A model generated the notes under the pieces. That model saw only the letters and a list, made by a program, of their open reading frames with translations, did no database searches and was not told where the DNA came from. Positions 45,599 through 56,231 of a stretch of DNA of 64,000 bases are shown in pieces. Every line of letters begins with the position of its first letter. Position 1 is the first letter of the stretch. Origin of the DNA: Rhipicephalus microplus (lineage: Eukaryota; Arthropoda; Arachnida; Ixodida; Ixodidae); the NCBI RefSeq assembly GCF_043290135.1, contig NC_134710.1, forward strand, positions 458,180,376 to 458,244,375. The letters are read 5' to 3'. The position numbers and the translations under genes were made by a program.

Positions 45599-45645
45599 TT
45601 TATTCCTGATGAAGGCCAGACTCTAGGCCGAAACGTCGAAATAAA
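45599..45645 (+). ncRNA. Hammerhead ribozyme motif at the 3' end of the Penelope-like element
   Basis: Stem I strands TTTATTC (45599-45605) and GAAATAAA (45638-45645) pair with one bulged A. CTGATGA follows at 45606-45612. Stem II is GGCC/GGCC closing AGACTCTA, then come GAAA (45630-45633) and CGTC, with the expected cleavage after GTC at 45637. Helix III is only ACGT and self-complementary, as in minimal hammerheads thought to act as dimers. Hammerheads are established in terminal repeats of Penelope-like elements. An extra A after CTGATGA departs slightly from consensus. Confidence 0.85.
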
Positions 45646-45672
45646 CCACGTTGTGACCGCTCACGGAGGATC

Positions 45673-45674
<2 letters not shown>

Positions 45675-45765
<91 letters not shown>

Positions 45766-45770
45766 TATAC
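45675..45770. repeat. (TA)n microsatellite, right edge of Penelope-like element
   Basis: About 95 bp of nearly pure TA with one C near 45760, directly after the element end. Confidence 0.95.
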
Positions 45771-46232
45771 GCTTTACCAGTGTGAATAGTTCTTAGGGTT
45801 CTGTGTCGTTATTGCTTGGCAGCTTGAGATTAATGGAGACTGGAGTAATAACAGACAAGGAGAAGTGCGTAGGTGCCACTGATAAGTTAATACACAGAAA
45901 TATAAAAAGTATGCGTCCTATTCGTATGCCTTATAATAAATTAAATGCTCCTTTCCTTTGTGTCTTCTTTCTTTCTTCTGTTTTTGTATTGCCACAACAA
46001 TGAGCAAAGCTCAAGATTCCATAACGTGCTCTCACCAAAAGGTATTATAGCAGTTGTTTTTCTACATAATGGCTCTGTGGCCGAAACCATGAAATATGAT
46101 GTCGACAAATATAAACATTCAGCGCTTGAAGTTATTTCCCTCTGTAAATTCCAGCCACACACTGGTCAACCCTGATCTCTCATTGCCTGGACCGTCTAAC
46201 CTTTCCACGCGTGGCCGTTCCGATGAGTGTGT

Positions 46233-47019
46233 GTCGGGCCCGGTCACATCAGGTCAGGAAATACCAAGTAATAACACGCGTTTTTGGTTTATTTGTTCGT
46301 CCTGCTTGGTTACTTTATTAGTTTTAGCCGAACGCAGTGGATACTTCTCTTTTAGCAAAGAATATTAGGAGAATACTTGCATCAGCAAGTTTGAAACGAT
46401 GACAATACATGTTCTACAAGTGATAGCTCATTTTTGTGAAGAGAAGCACGAGCAAACAATGAATCAAACTATATTTGCCAACCACTAAAATTTCATGCCT
46501 TCGTTCTTTTCAGAGGCCATGTTGTGATGCGGTATTATTATGAACGCTCTTTTTGGTAACCACTGCTGTCTGTATATATCTGAAAGTAAAATTCTCATAA
46601 ATACCTAAACAAATTACGAATCAGGAATTACGTTTGACAAAAGCCTTTATTATATGCATCAATATTATAAAGCGATAATATTTATTTTTTATCTGTAGCT
46701 AACGAAAACCATTTTTCTAAAGTAGATACCACTTGCTTATAGATAGGACGCTGTACTCATCCTGTCTACATATGCTGACCCACAGATAAGTTATATTGTA
46801 CCAATCTCTCTTTACTGCTTCTACAAAACCTTACCGAGGCCCCCCAAAAAATTCATTCACCGGAGATTGCAGCTGTCTTTAAGCGACTACCTAATGGTGC
46901 GCAAAGGTATCGGAATTCAGCCAGCATAAAAAGCCACGAAAAATTACTATAATGGAAGCACTCGACGTGTTAAAGCACTCTGGGAGCCCTGAGCTGTGTA
47001 CAAACTCTTGGGTAGCCTA
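46233..47019. other. Spacer of the inverted repeat, no gene recognised
   Basis: AT-rich unique sequence from the inner edge of the left arm to the transposase relic. Confidence 0.4.
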
Positions 47020-48240
47020 ATGACATCTATTGTAGCAAGAAGAAGAAATGGATGTGGTCTCAAGAGTTGAAGGACTTCGCCGTGAATATCTATCTTTATA
47101 GGCCGCGGTTTTACCGCCAACCCTGCTGACTCTGCCGTACCCGAGGTCACTTCGAGGGTGGTTGTCTGAAATTCCAATGACTTCCGGATTTATTTCTAAT
47201 GAATGGAACGTTCTTTAACATGCAGCAAGAAATTGGCCAGTAGAAGAATGGGAATGCTTACTACAATTGATGAAATATCAGTGAGACCAAAAAACAGTGT
47301 GACATTAAACATGATGTAGTCATTGACTTTTTAAACGATGGCTCAGAGGCAACAGTGGTGGTAAACGCAGCATTTGTAGCACTCCTATTTGAAATCTCGG
47401 AATCATAAATGACGCCAGTGGCGTTCGTTTTCCTAATACTGCTCTGCGCGCAGGCAAGATCAAGAGACTGCAAATGGGCTTGATAGCGCAGCTTGCCATG
47501 TGATGTCAAAGCCTTAGGGTGCGATCAAAGGTCAAGTAATATTTTAAAATATTTGCGAATTGGCAGTCATAAAAAAATTGTATTTTGAAGTTAATGGGCA
47601 GAATATTCATTTATTCTTCGATAGTCTATACCTATTGATGTGCACATGAAATGATCTTCGAGTCTCTCACCAGCATTTTACTGGCACATACATTGTGAAT
47701 TGGAGCTACACTTGTGAACTATACAAGAGCTCTGAGCCCCCTAAGTGAAATTGTCGAGAAAAGTAACATTGAATCATATCTACACAAGGCCTTTCAACAG
47801 CATGAAGGTCAAGTACGCAGTGGAAGTCCGGAGTAAGTCTGTGTCAATAGCCTATCCAGTCATCACCACTCTTGGTAAGCTTCCTGGGACTGCCAAATCT
47901 ACTGCATATTTCATATAACATAAGGACAAGCTATCTGACTGCCTCAGTAGCAAATCTGCCACTGCAAGTTATCATGCTAAAATGAATGATGTTCTAAGTG
48001 CCACCTCCGAGCACTCGGCTTTTTTACGAGATGCAATCAAATGAATATCGGGCTGGAGATTTGATAGCACTAGGCAGCCGCACACCATTAATGGTTCGCT
48101 AGACACTACACAGGCTGTTTAAATGCTGTGGAAAGACCTTCAGAAAAATTTAACTTTACTTCCCTCCTAACTCGTCGCCTGCCGCAAGACTTACTCCTGA
48201 ACCTATTCGGCACTTTAGGCAGAAGCGTGCCTGGAAGGAA
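47020..48240 (+). pseudogene. P-element/THAP9-like transposase relic
   Basis: Read across shifting frames, blocks appear in the order known for P-element transposases. WSQELKDFAVNIYLYRPRFY lies near 47050-47110, LPYPRSLRGWLSEIPMTSGF near 47131, and TIDEIS near 47263, whose aspartate corresponds to the first catalytic residue. Then come DFLNDGSEATVVVNAAFVAL and a TPVAFVF block near 47330-47430, MKVKYAVEVRSKSV from 47802 with LGKLPGTAKSTAYF, HSAFLRDAI near 48015, LWKDLQKN at 48126 and LLTRRLPQDLLLNLFG near 48165. At least three in-frame stops and several frameshifts (one at about 48149) show it is dead. The THAP DNA-binding domain was not found. Terminal repeats were not recognised. Confidence 0.7.
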
Positions 48241-50396
48241 CATCAGATTGTGTTTCAGTTTATTGCTCCATTGAAACACGTTTTCGTTGAGAAACTGTCA
48301 AAGCTGTCGTCGCGCGGGAATCGCGAAGTTGTCGATTCGTACTTTCTTGCACGTCAGTCCTTAAGTGAGCCTCGAGCAGAACAGTCTGTGATAAGAGAAG
48401 CGCTTGTCCGAAGCGAGGCCTCAGGTGACGACCTCCTTGAAATACGGATGAGAATGCTCAGTACTGCTTCACGGGTGGCTTTGAGCAGCGATTCCTTGAG
48501 AATAGACCGGCAGATTGTATCTGTGAGCCATTTATAAGGAGTGGTGACCATGAATTCACAGGGTACTACTGAACTTTAGCCATCGTTCAGTCTCATGGTA
48601 AGAAATCCTTCCTTTTTGCCAGTTTGACGTTGCCTTCTTTATTTTTTTGAGGTAGTAAAGGTCAAGAAGAAATGATTTGTGGAACATAATGGTGTGGTCG
48701 CGCATTTTTTCTGCATGACTACAGTGCTAAAAGATAGGCTAAACAACGGTCTCGAATTTCGGTAATCAGATTTAGTATTTTTTATACGTTACGCCAACCA
48801 TCGAGCCCGTATTTTGAGAATTCTGTGTAATATAGTGCTGCTGAGAGCATTTTAGGGCTGACCCATTTTCACCAACTGCGGAAACTTTGAAGGCTAAAAA
48901 AAGTATTCCATAAATTGAGATGGTGGAGGCCAGCTTATTACGAAAGACGAGATCGCGACGTGCCGATTAACGTTATAATCACTGTGTAGCATCTATGGCG
49001 ACACGTCAGGGATGACACCGTCATCGAGGTTATGAGTAGGCTTTACTACAATGTCATAAAGCAAGCTAATGTGGCTTCCTTCAAAGTAGCCGTTACTGCG
49101 AAACACAGCCCAGGGCTTGTGCATTATAAGATTCGGTACTGACAAGTGGGCTAGTTCATACTAATTCAAGACTGACTGTGCAACACAGGCACACACGAAG
49201 AAGAAAGATATAGACGCTATTTTTAGGCACTCATTTAAGCCATCCACCACGTGCAGTGTTGGTCTTAAAGTGTTCATTCTTGTTTATTACACGAGTTTGT
49301 GTTATGGCTCTCGTCCTCAGTGAATACAAGCTTTTTGGTATCAAAATATGACTGCCTTAGTCGATATTTTTTCACCACTTCATTATTATTTTTAATCCCT
49401 TTCTGTTCTCCTTATCAAAAGTTCAGGAGCTCTGACCATGGTATTATAAAATCCGTGATTTTCGTATGGTTGATGCGCAGCTTTGTGAATAATAAATGTT
49501 AGACGTTTAAAATTGTCCCGTCCTAAGTCATCCTCAACAGGGCTCTATGGTGAGAATTGTCTATGCATACACATCTGCTGTGCTCGTTTTATTGTGCATA
49601 AATTATGGCGTTGCATACATTCTTTTTGGTGACTGCATTTTATCCGCCTTCACCACCGGCAAAACGAAAGAGAAGCGGACGAAATTTATTTGGAGTACGT
49701 GGAAGGTACGCGTTCATGTTCTTAATGATGAGGTATTCCCTTCAAAAATGGCAGCAACATTCAAAAAGTGCTTGACAGGGAGCATGTAAGCGTTATTACA
49801 AATAGAAAGATTTTAAAGGTGAAATCTAATTAGCCCCTGCAAGAAGATGGCTCGTCATCAGTTTACTGAAAGGCAAAAAGAAACACATTTGCAGTATGAG
49901 CTAGAGCTGCAAGCGATACTCAAGAGTAATAATGCGAGAGCGATTTGGCAACAAAATGACATATTTCAAAGCGCTGGAGATGAATAATAAAGTACAATCT
50001 GCTTTACTGAAGTAAAATAGCAAATCGGGATAGCTAGAACATGCTCATGACAGTCAGTGGAAAGTGGGTACGAACTACAAGAATGTACACCACAAGTGCT
50101 TCTAACAACTCATAGTTTATTGAGAAAAACTAGGCATGTGTAATATACAGAAGGTGAGGCACTAACAAAATGTCATCAATCTTGAGCAATCATTTTATCA
50201 TGTACGCTGCAGATATGGAACCTCAGTGTCAATGAGAGCCATCGAAGGCTGGCTTACGGTGCTCTCTTTTCATATATGCAACGTTTTTCTATTAAACTTT
50301 CAGTTGTGGCATAGTGCTTGCGTCATGCACTTTCTTCTATTCCATGTCCTATTTGCACTATCCCTCATTATTCTGCATTATTCTGTTTGCGCGAAT
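48241..50396. other. No recognised gene
   Basis: A 96-codon open frame at 48250-48537 directly follows the transposase relic and is rich in charged residues. It matches nothing I know and has no splice or promoter support. The remainder is AT-rich. Confidence 0.4.
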
Positions 50397-50397
50397 A

Positions 50398-50471
<74 letters not shown>
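50397..50471. repeat. (TA)n microsatellite
   Basis: About 75 bp of uninterrupted TA, 60 bp left of the palindromic SINE pair. Confidence 0.95.
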
Positions 50472-50474
<3 letters not shown>

Positions 50475-50529
50475 GAAAGAAGTGTATTCCTAAGGGCTCG
50501 TTTTTTCGTGTTTTAACACAATATTAATG

Positions 50530-50866
50530 AGATCCAACAGACAGTAATGCCAAAGAATGTACGAGGGAAGTTATTACAACCAATGAAATGTAAATAAGAA
50601 GAAAGAAAGTGGATGAAAAAATAACCAGCCGTGAGCGGGAATCGAACCTACGACCTTCGAATAACATAATTGCATAACATTATAACATAACATGATGCTA
50701 TTATTCGACCTTCGAATAATACCATCGAACGCGTTATTCAAATGTCGTAGGTTCGATTCCTGCTCACGGCTGGTTATTTTTTCATCCACTTTATTTCTTC
50801 ATAATTACATTCCATTGGTTCTAATAACTTTCCCCGTACATTCTTTGGCATTACTGTCTGTTAGAT

Positions 50867-50870
<4 letters not shown>
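50530..50870. repeat. Palindromic pair of tRNA-derived SINE copies
   Basis: The left half (50530-50665) is the reverse complement of the right half (50735-50870). Both contain the SINE trailer and T-arm (GTAGGTTCGATTCCTGC with CTCACGGCTGGTTATTTTTTC on the right) and end in the CTGTCTGTTAGAT-type block that also occurs in the 450-bp SINE unit at 27-28 kb. The central ~70 bp contains several ATAACAT and TTCGAATAA strings. (TA)n tracts flank both ends. Confidence 0.8.

Positions 50871-50911
<41 letters not shown>
50871..50911. repeat. (TA)n microsatellite
   Basis: About 40 bp of TA at the right edge of the palindromic SINE pair. Confidence 0.95.
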
Positions 50912-50913
<2 letters not shown>

Positions 50914-53002
50914 TTATTTATTAAGCATAATACGTGAGTTGAATGTTTCGTACGCACTAACTTCTTGTCTTTAACGCTGTAAATCAAGTAAAACGTTAGA
51001 GTTCGGCATATGCTTTTTTCTTTACCTGGTCACGTGCATGACATTGATGCAAAATGCCTTGGCTTGATGGGCTTGCCCGCTTACTTGTTCATTTTTGTTG
51101 CAACTGGCCTGTTGATTGCTTAACCATCCTTCAGCTCAAGCTGCACTGCAATGTCTAGGAGGGTTCGCGATCATACTTACTTCTTCAGAGATTGTGATGA
51201 TTATGATGAAAAACGTATATTTCTGTAAAATATGTACAAGAAGCGTGGGGAGAGGCCCTTAAGGGACCGCCCGGTACAACTTGGTGGGCACCTCTTTATG
51301 AAAGAAGCTAGCGGTAACAACAGAAAAAGTTCTATTTTATTTTAAACTCAGCACTGGCGATCACCCTAAAGTCCCCGATGTCGTACTGCTTACCCGCTGA
51401 TCAGTATTTTCTCGACAACCCATGAATGAGATTACTGCTTTCGTTGAGCTGTTGGTGTTACTTCGTTTTCCGGGCACAAGACAGCCAAGTTAGGCGTCTT
51501 GACCTGTATCAGCTGCGTTCTGCGTATATCACTGTCAAAAACACTTTACAATACTATTTGACGTTAGGACAAGTCCAGGGGTATTCAATTATGCAAGTTC
51601 TCTTGATACTATTTTTTTTTCAACATTACGGCATAGTACAGTTACTTGGTCATGAATTTTCACAATACTTGGCGCACAAAGCACGTACGCCAACGTGTAA
51701 GCGTAAAAACATTAAATACACTGCAGAAACCACAAGTTAACTACTAAGTTGAGCTGATAGGAACTCACCACTGCTACCTCCATACCAAGGTTGAAAGAAT
51801 TTCTTTTTCCTTTTTTCATGGCCTCCGTGCCACGTGTGATTTGTGCCAACAATAACTGAAATCTTCGTCGCCGTCTCTTCTCGACTATACATTGAACCTT
51901 GAAAACAAGTCCGCTACACCGCTAATAGAAAGTGCATCTCAAAAACGCCACTAGTTTATGAGCTGTATATGAGTGAGCAAGCATTGGCAATATTCTCGAA
52001 ATGAATTACAAGCGTTATTTGTGAACTATTGAGTTCATAATACAGCAGATCGGCTACTCGAACGTCGAGTAAACAGCTCTCACTTCAAAAGGCGCCACTA
52101 TCTTACCGCACACTTGGAATCCCTTGTGTGATGAAGCGTTAAACGCTATATTGCGGAAATAACATGCGTACGTAATAGCTCCGGCACCGTTTACGTTCTG
52201 CGTATGCGCAATATGGATCACGGAATGCAAGTGTAATAGCTGGGCCGTTGCATTTGCCGTTATCAGCTTTACTAACGCTCCACACTGATATGTAGAGGCA
52301 GCAGTCAATATGTGTCTTATTGCCTGCCATACAGCAATTTTGTACTGAGTATGTCTTACGCATCAAAGTTGACTGCTGAAAGACCTCCAAAATACGTACA
52401 GTTGGCATGGCTTTTGCGAAGACGAGGTGAGTTTCATTGCATGAAAATGTCATTTTCCGCTTGAATTCTGGCTTCTACCGTCCGCACAAAGCGTACTTGT
52501 CACATACTTGTGTTAATTCATCTACTCTGTTCAAATATAAATTGAATCGAGCAAGGTCAGTGATATCCGTTCTTGCGGTGTCCTTGAAGCGTTAATTACC
52601 GCAGCAGTCCTACGAGTCACCCTACTCTGCCTCCTGTATCCGGCATTCTTGTGTGCATAGCATATATTATTTCTCAAAGAACAGCTGTGAGTACAGGGTT
52701 ACTTAAAACGTAGAGAAAGGTTGCTCTTGTTTTGGGTAATTTGGTTAAGGTATGGTTAATTTTTGAGATATCACTTCCATGTACATCAAAGACGGATAAA
52801 CTTCTAGGCGTCTTGAGCAATTATAACTTGTGGTTCCTGGCAAAAAGTGACCGTGTTGTTCGCCGCTTTGCTTTACCAAGAGCGACGCACCATCTTTCCG
52901 TGCGCAGCACAGAAATACCGGTACGTGCATGTAGGGAGCGCTGCACCACAGTGAAAGACGATTGCAGCTCACCGTCGTGGAGTCTGCTGTCGGCAACCAC
53001 CA
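50912..53002. other. Probable upstream region of the following exon
   Basis: No recognised gene. A 105-codon frame at 51426-51740 starts with a hydrophobic run but has no other support. The last ~150 bp (52850-53002) is GC-richer and is probably the promoter and 5' untranslated region of the exon that follows. I see no clear TATA box. Confidence 0.4.
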
Positions 53003-53087
53003 ATGGCGAGAGAAACGTGGGTTCTCTTATTCTCGCTGCTATGGCTCGGCGGACACTCGTCCAATTGCGCCGTCATCAACGTGTGTG
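53003..53087 (+). CDS. First coding exon of a secreted or membrane protein
   Basis: An ATG in excellent context (ACCACCAATGG) opens a 28-codon frame: MARET, a hydrophobic core WVLLFSLLWLGG, a small-residue region HSSNCA that would suit signal peptidase cleavage, then VINVC. The frame ends one base before a strong donor (GTAAGT at 53088). This is the usual design of a signal-peptide exon. No downstream + strand exon is visible to 64000, so intron 1 would exceed 10.9 kb and contain the whole right arm and the gypsy elements. The protein family cannot be told from this peptide. A longer frame in another phase (52732-53091) overlaps and is less convincing. Confidence 0.6.
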
Positions 53088-53613
53088 GTAAGTGCATTTA
53101 ACTTTACTTGGCGACATGTAATCCGACTAAGTTCAAATGCTTAATATTCATTTTTACACACTCATCGGAACGGCCAGGCGTGGAAAGGTTAGACGGTCCA
53201 GGCAATGAGAGATCAGGGTTGACCAGTGTGTGGCTGGAATTTACAGAGGGAAATAACTTCAAGCGCTGAATGTTTATATTTGTCGACATCATATTTCATG
53301 GTTTCGGCCAAAGAGCCATTATGTAGAAAAACAACTGCTATAACACCTTTTGGTGAGAGCACGTTATTGAATCTTGAGCTTTGCTCATTGTTGTGGCAAT
53401 ACAAAAACAGAAGAATCAAGACACAAAGGAAAGGAGCATTTAATTTATTATAAGGCGTACGAATAGGACGCATACTTTTTATATTTCTGTGTATTAACTT
53501 ATCAGTGGCACCTACGCACTTCTCCTTGTCTGTTATTACTCTAGTCTCCATTAATCTCAAGCTGCCAAGCAATAACGACACAGAACCCTAAGAACTATTC
53601 ACACTGGTAAAGC

Positions 53614-53616
<3 letters not shown>

Positions 53617-53656
<40 letters not shown>
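53617..53656. repeat. (TA)n microsatellite, empty-site counterpart
   Basis: About 40 bp of pure TA. Its counterpart in the left arm is split by the Penelope-like element, so this represents the pre-insertion state. Confidence 0.95.
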
Positions 53657-53659
<3 letters not shown>

Positions 53660-54443
53660 CGCTATGATGACTGGGAGACGTGGCCTGGCTCATACCCCAT
53701 GTTTTTTCTATTGTGCCTTCTTCGTTCTCAGCTTCTACTACAAGTCACTGCCTTCCTACGTCACAGAATTCCCCTCGCCCTCCCCAAAAGAATGCGCACG
53801 TTACCATCTACAAAACAACAAAAAGCATAAAGTGAAGAATGTCAAAATACGCAGTAGTTCGATTTAAGAAGAGAGTTTCTCAACTCGTACAAAAGCTTCA
53901 CAGCAGAGGGCAGCAGTCCGGTCATATCTAGGCTAGCTCTGGTGGACAAGGCAGGCTGCGGCGCCCGGGATAGCTTAACTCAGCCTTGCACATTTGCACT
54001 GATAATGACACGACTTGAAATCTTGTGAGGTACGAACAAGGCTTGAAATATGCATAGCATTGGATTGACGAAAGTCCTTGGCATCAGCTCCAGCGCCGTC
54101 GTGGTAACAGGCGCTTTGCTTCTAGTCGGCGTACATGAGAACCAAGGCTGATGGGACGATATATTTTTTTCTCCGTTGTATACGTGGTAACTTCTTCTCT
54201 CTTTCGTAACTTTTTGTGGGGTTTTCCGAGTTTGATGGATTGCAGACATGGCATTGAGAACTGGTGCAGAAAATTTTGTCGACGTTGCTCTCTGCGAAGA
54301 TGGCTTAGGCATTGACTTTGTCTTTGCTTCTTTAATTGCTGTTGTCTTTGATGACCTTGAAGCCTCAAGTGTAGTCTTGAGGAGATTTCACTTGGTCGTT
54401 GTTATTGTTCAAGTACCCGTTGTAGTTCCTGGGGTTCGCAGAG

Positions 54444-55034
54444 TTACCTTTGTTGAAATTGCTCGTTTTGTTGCGAAATTTGGTCAGATGGGCATCCTTC
54501 AGGAACATGAGTCTGCTTTTCTTTGCATGGTGTGGTTATCAGTAGATAGTCGGTAGTCGATACTGTACTGCAGGGCTTTTCTTGAAATAAGAGCAGCGTG
54601 GCAGAGTGATGAGAAAGCTTCCCAGATGTTTGTGTGTCATTATTATTTGTAAATGTTTCTGTCAGTTCACAATGCGCCGGCTTTGGTAGATTCGAAACTG
54701 CTGTTGTGTTTCGACTCACTTGTGTGTTATCACCTAAAAATGAGAGCGCCGCAGACATGGCTTGAGGGGCTTCTGACGTTTGTTTTTCTTTTTGCTGGAA
54801 AACTGAGCTGAGAACGTCGTTTGAAAGACTCTGGTCTAGAATATCAGGGTGCGGGTTGGTATTGTGAGGATTCACAAACTCGTCACGCGTAAATGCCGTC
54901 ACACGTCCGGAGCCGTGTGGGCCATGCGTGCGACACGAAGCATAAAATGATTCGGGTTGTTCAGTAACACCTGGAGTGTTATGGTGCCGTAAACACATTG
55001 GAAATGCCAATTTGATTGGCCATAAAAAGTCCAA
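54444..55034 (-). CDS. Unidentified 196-codon ORF (right copy)
   Basis: Counterpart of 38911-39501. Open over the same length and rich in Ser, Thr, Gln and Asn. No domain recognised. Persistence of the frame in both copies is weak evidence that it once encoded a protein, but the arms are too similar for that to mean much. Confidence 0.35.
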   Translation of the reverse strand: MDFLWPIKLAFPMCLRHHNTPGVTEQPESFYASCRTHGPHGSGRVTAFTRDEFVNPHNTNPHPDILDQSLSNDVLSSVFQQKEKQTSEAPQAMSAALSFLGDNTQVSRNTTAVSNLPKPAHCELTETFTNNNDTQTSGKLSHHSATLLLFQEKPCSTVSTTDYLLITTPCKEKQTHVPEGCPSDQISQQNEQFQQR

Positions 55035-55293
55035 CCGTAAGTTCAGTCTTTTGGCAAAATGGCCTACATTCCTATCGGCATACGGTATGTGCCATTACCT
55101 TCTCTGCTGCGACGTGCAAGTCCCTAGTCGGTGTTGTGATGCGGGACGTGTATTCGGATGAGTCATATGATGTTGCAATAGAGGAATATTTACTCTGAAG
55201 ACTTGTTTGGGAATTTCGCCTACGGCAAGAAGACTTCGTGTAACTGCGATGGACGAGTTGGAAAGCCTTCAGCTGATGAGGTATGGCCAGGTC

Positions 55294-55667
55294 TTAATCG
55301 TATCCTTTGAAACGGGTGATGATTTCTTTGATCGTTTTCCAAGACTCATCATTCTCGAAGATGTGGCTGAGGTAAATTTTGGATGCCTCACCTGAGATGT
55401 AGTCAATAATGTTGGTGATCATCTCTTTTTTCGACCAGGATGAAGTAGCGGCGTGGAGCTCGAACAGGTTGAGCCTGTCCTGTACGGGTCCGTTGTCCGC
55501 TGACTTGGTGTACTTGGGATTGTCAGAGCCATCGGATGGTGCTGTAATGATACTGGTTATGGTGTAGAGTTGGGATGTACTCGTGTGGTCAATGTTCGGC
55601 CAATGTGTCTTGCTGAGATTTTCGATGATGATGGTCGGTTTATGAAGTGGCCGCCAGATCTTCATCC
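55294..55667 (-). pseudogene. Gag-like ORF of the small LTR element (right copy)
   Basis: Counterpart of 38280-38651 with the same blocks (NIIDYISGEASKIYLSHI, SWKTIKEIITRF) and the same terminal stop. Only a handful of residues differ. The function as gag is inferred from pattern alone. Confidence 0.45.
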
Positions 55668-56027
55668 CGTCGACTCGTGTGACGTTATGATGACTGGGAG
55701 ACGTGGCTTGGCTCATACGCCACATTTGGTGTTGTTGTTGTGGTTGTTGTTGTTGTTCTTGTTCTTGTTGTTGTTGCTTTCCTCTGCAAATGGCTCGTAC
55801 CCAAAAGAGGAGATTGGCCAATGATAAGGTGAATTTGCCCGCTACTTTCAGCATTGCTTCATTTCTAAAACTTTTGTTATTTATAATTTTAAGTGCCAAT
55901 TGCAAATTTGCAAAAAAATAAATAAAGGAAAATAGTGAGACCATAACTGAGACGTTTATTTCTATCTGACTTCTTCTTCCTCGGCTTCTAGTACAAGCCA
56001 CTGCCTTCCGACGTCATATATAAATTA

Positions 56028-56189
56028 TGAAGTCTTGGTTTGGATTACCTTTTATTAGTCCCGAGGCGACAGCTACGATGACTGAGCCAAGATGATGATG
56101 CTTCGCGACAACGATGAGGGTGCATGAGCCACACATAATAATGATGATAATGTACCAAAGAAAAGGATGCGTATACTAAATGCCCAGAC
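56028..56189 (-). mobile_element. Gypsy 3' LTR, right-hand element
   Basis: Matches 37750-37920 and 60742-60912 with small indels. It is preceded on the minus strand by a purine-rich GCGGAGGGAATT and followed by ATAATTTATATA. Confidence 0.85.
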
Positions 56190-56231
56190 CAATTCCCTCC
56201 GCGTGAAAGCGGCCAGCCTGGCCGCGGAAAG

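Larger units (their letters stand above)
40312..45674 (+). mobile_element. Penelope-like element with inverted terminal copies
   Basis: The element consists of an inverted copy of its own 3' end (about 40358-41465), an ORF1 fragment (41479-42135), an RT plus GIY-YIG frame (42138-44883) and a 3' region ending GGAGGATCTACTA at 45674. The terminal copies share about 1.1 kb in opposite orientation, including the last ~70 codons of the endonuclease, a long A/G-rich tract and a hammerhead motif. The arrangement matches the inverted pseudo-LTR form known for Penelope-like elements. (TA)n flanks both ends. Because the right arm of the big inverted repeat has an unbroken TA tract at the same point, the insertion is later than that duplication. 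Confidence 0.9.
34778..46232 (+). repeat. Left arm of a giant inverted repeat (interrupted by a Penelope element)
   Basis: Positions 34778-40288 plus 45771-46232 are the inverted counterpart of 53155-59150. The order is the same in both arms: gypsy pol, gypsy 3' LTR, TA spacer, gag-only LTR element, (TA)n, then ~460 bp of other sequence. About 6.0 kb of homologous sequence is present, broken on this side only by the Penelope-like insertion at 40312-45674. By eye the arms differ by a few per cent. The outer breakpoint lies inside the gypsy protease region, so this arm lacks gag and the 5' LTR. Confidence 0.9.
53657..56016 (-). mobile_element. Small gag-only LTR retroelement, right-arm copy
   Basis: The 5' LTR is 55680-56016 (337 bp) and the 3' LTR is 53657-53763 (107 bp), with the polypyrimidine complement of the purine tract at about 53764-53790. 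The same LTR length asymmetry as in the left copy shows both derive from one insertion. Interior frames match those of the left copy: the gag-like ORF 55667-55294 with the same stop, and the unidentified ORF 55034-54444. Confidence 0.75.

Noticed and set aside
48250..48537. Host exon or C-terminus of the P-like transposase
   Set aside because: No similarity recognised in this frame, no splice signals, and the transposase relic continues in a different frame just before it.
51426..51740. Small secreted protein starting with a hydrophobic run
   Set aside because: Poor start context, no cleavage-site pattern, AT-rich low-quality coding composition and no splice or poly(A) support.
52732..53091. 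120-codon frame covering the signal-peptide exon in another phase
   Set aside because: The shorter frame at 53003 has a far better start context, a signal peptide and ends exactly at a strong donor.
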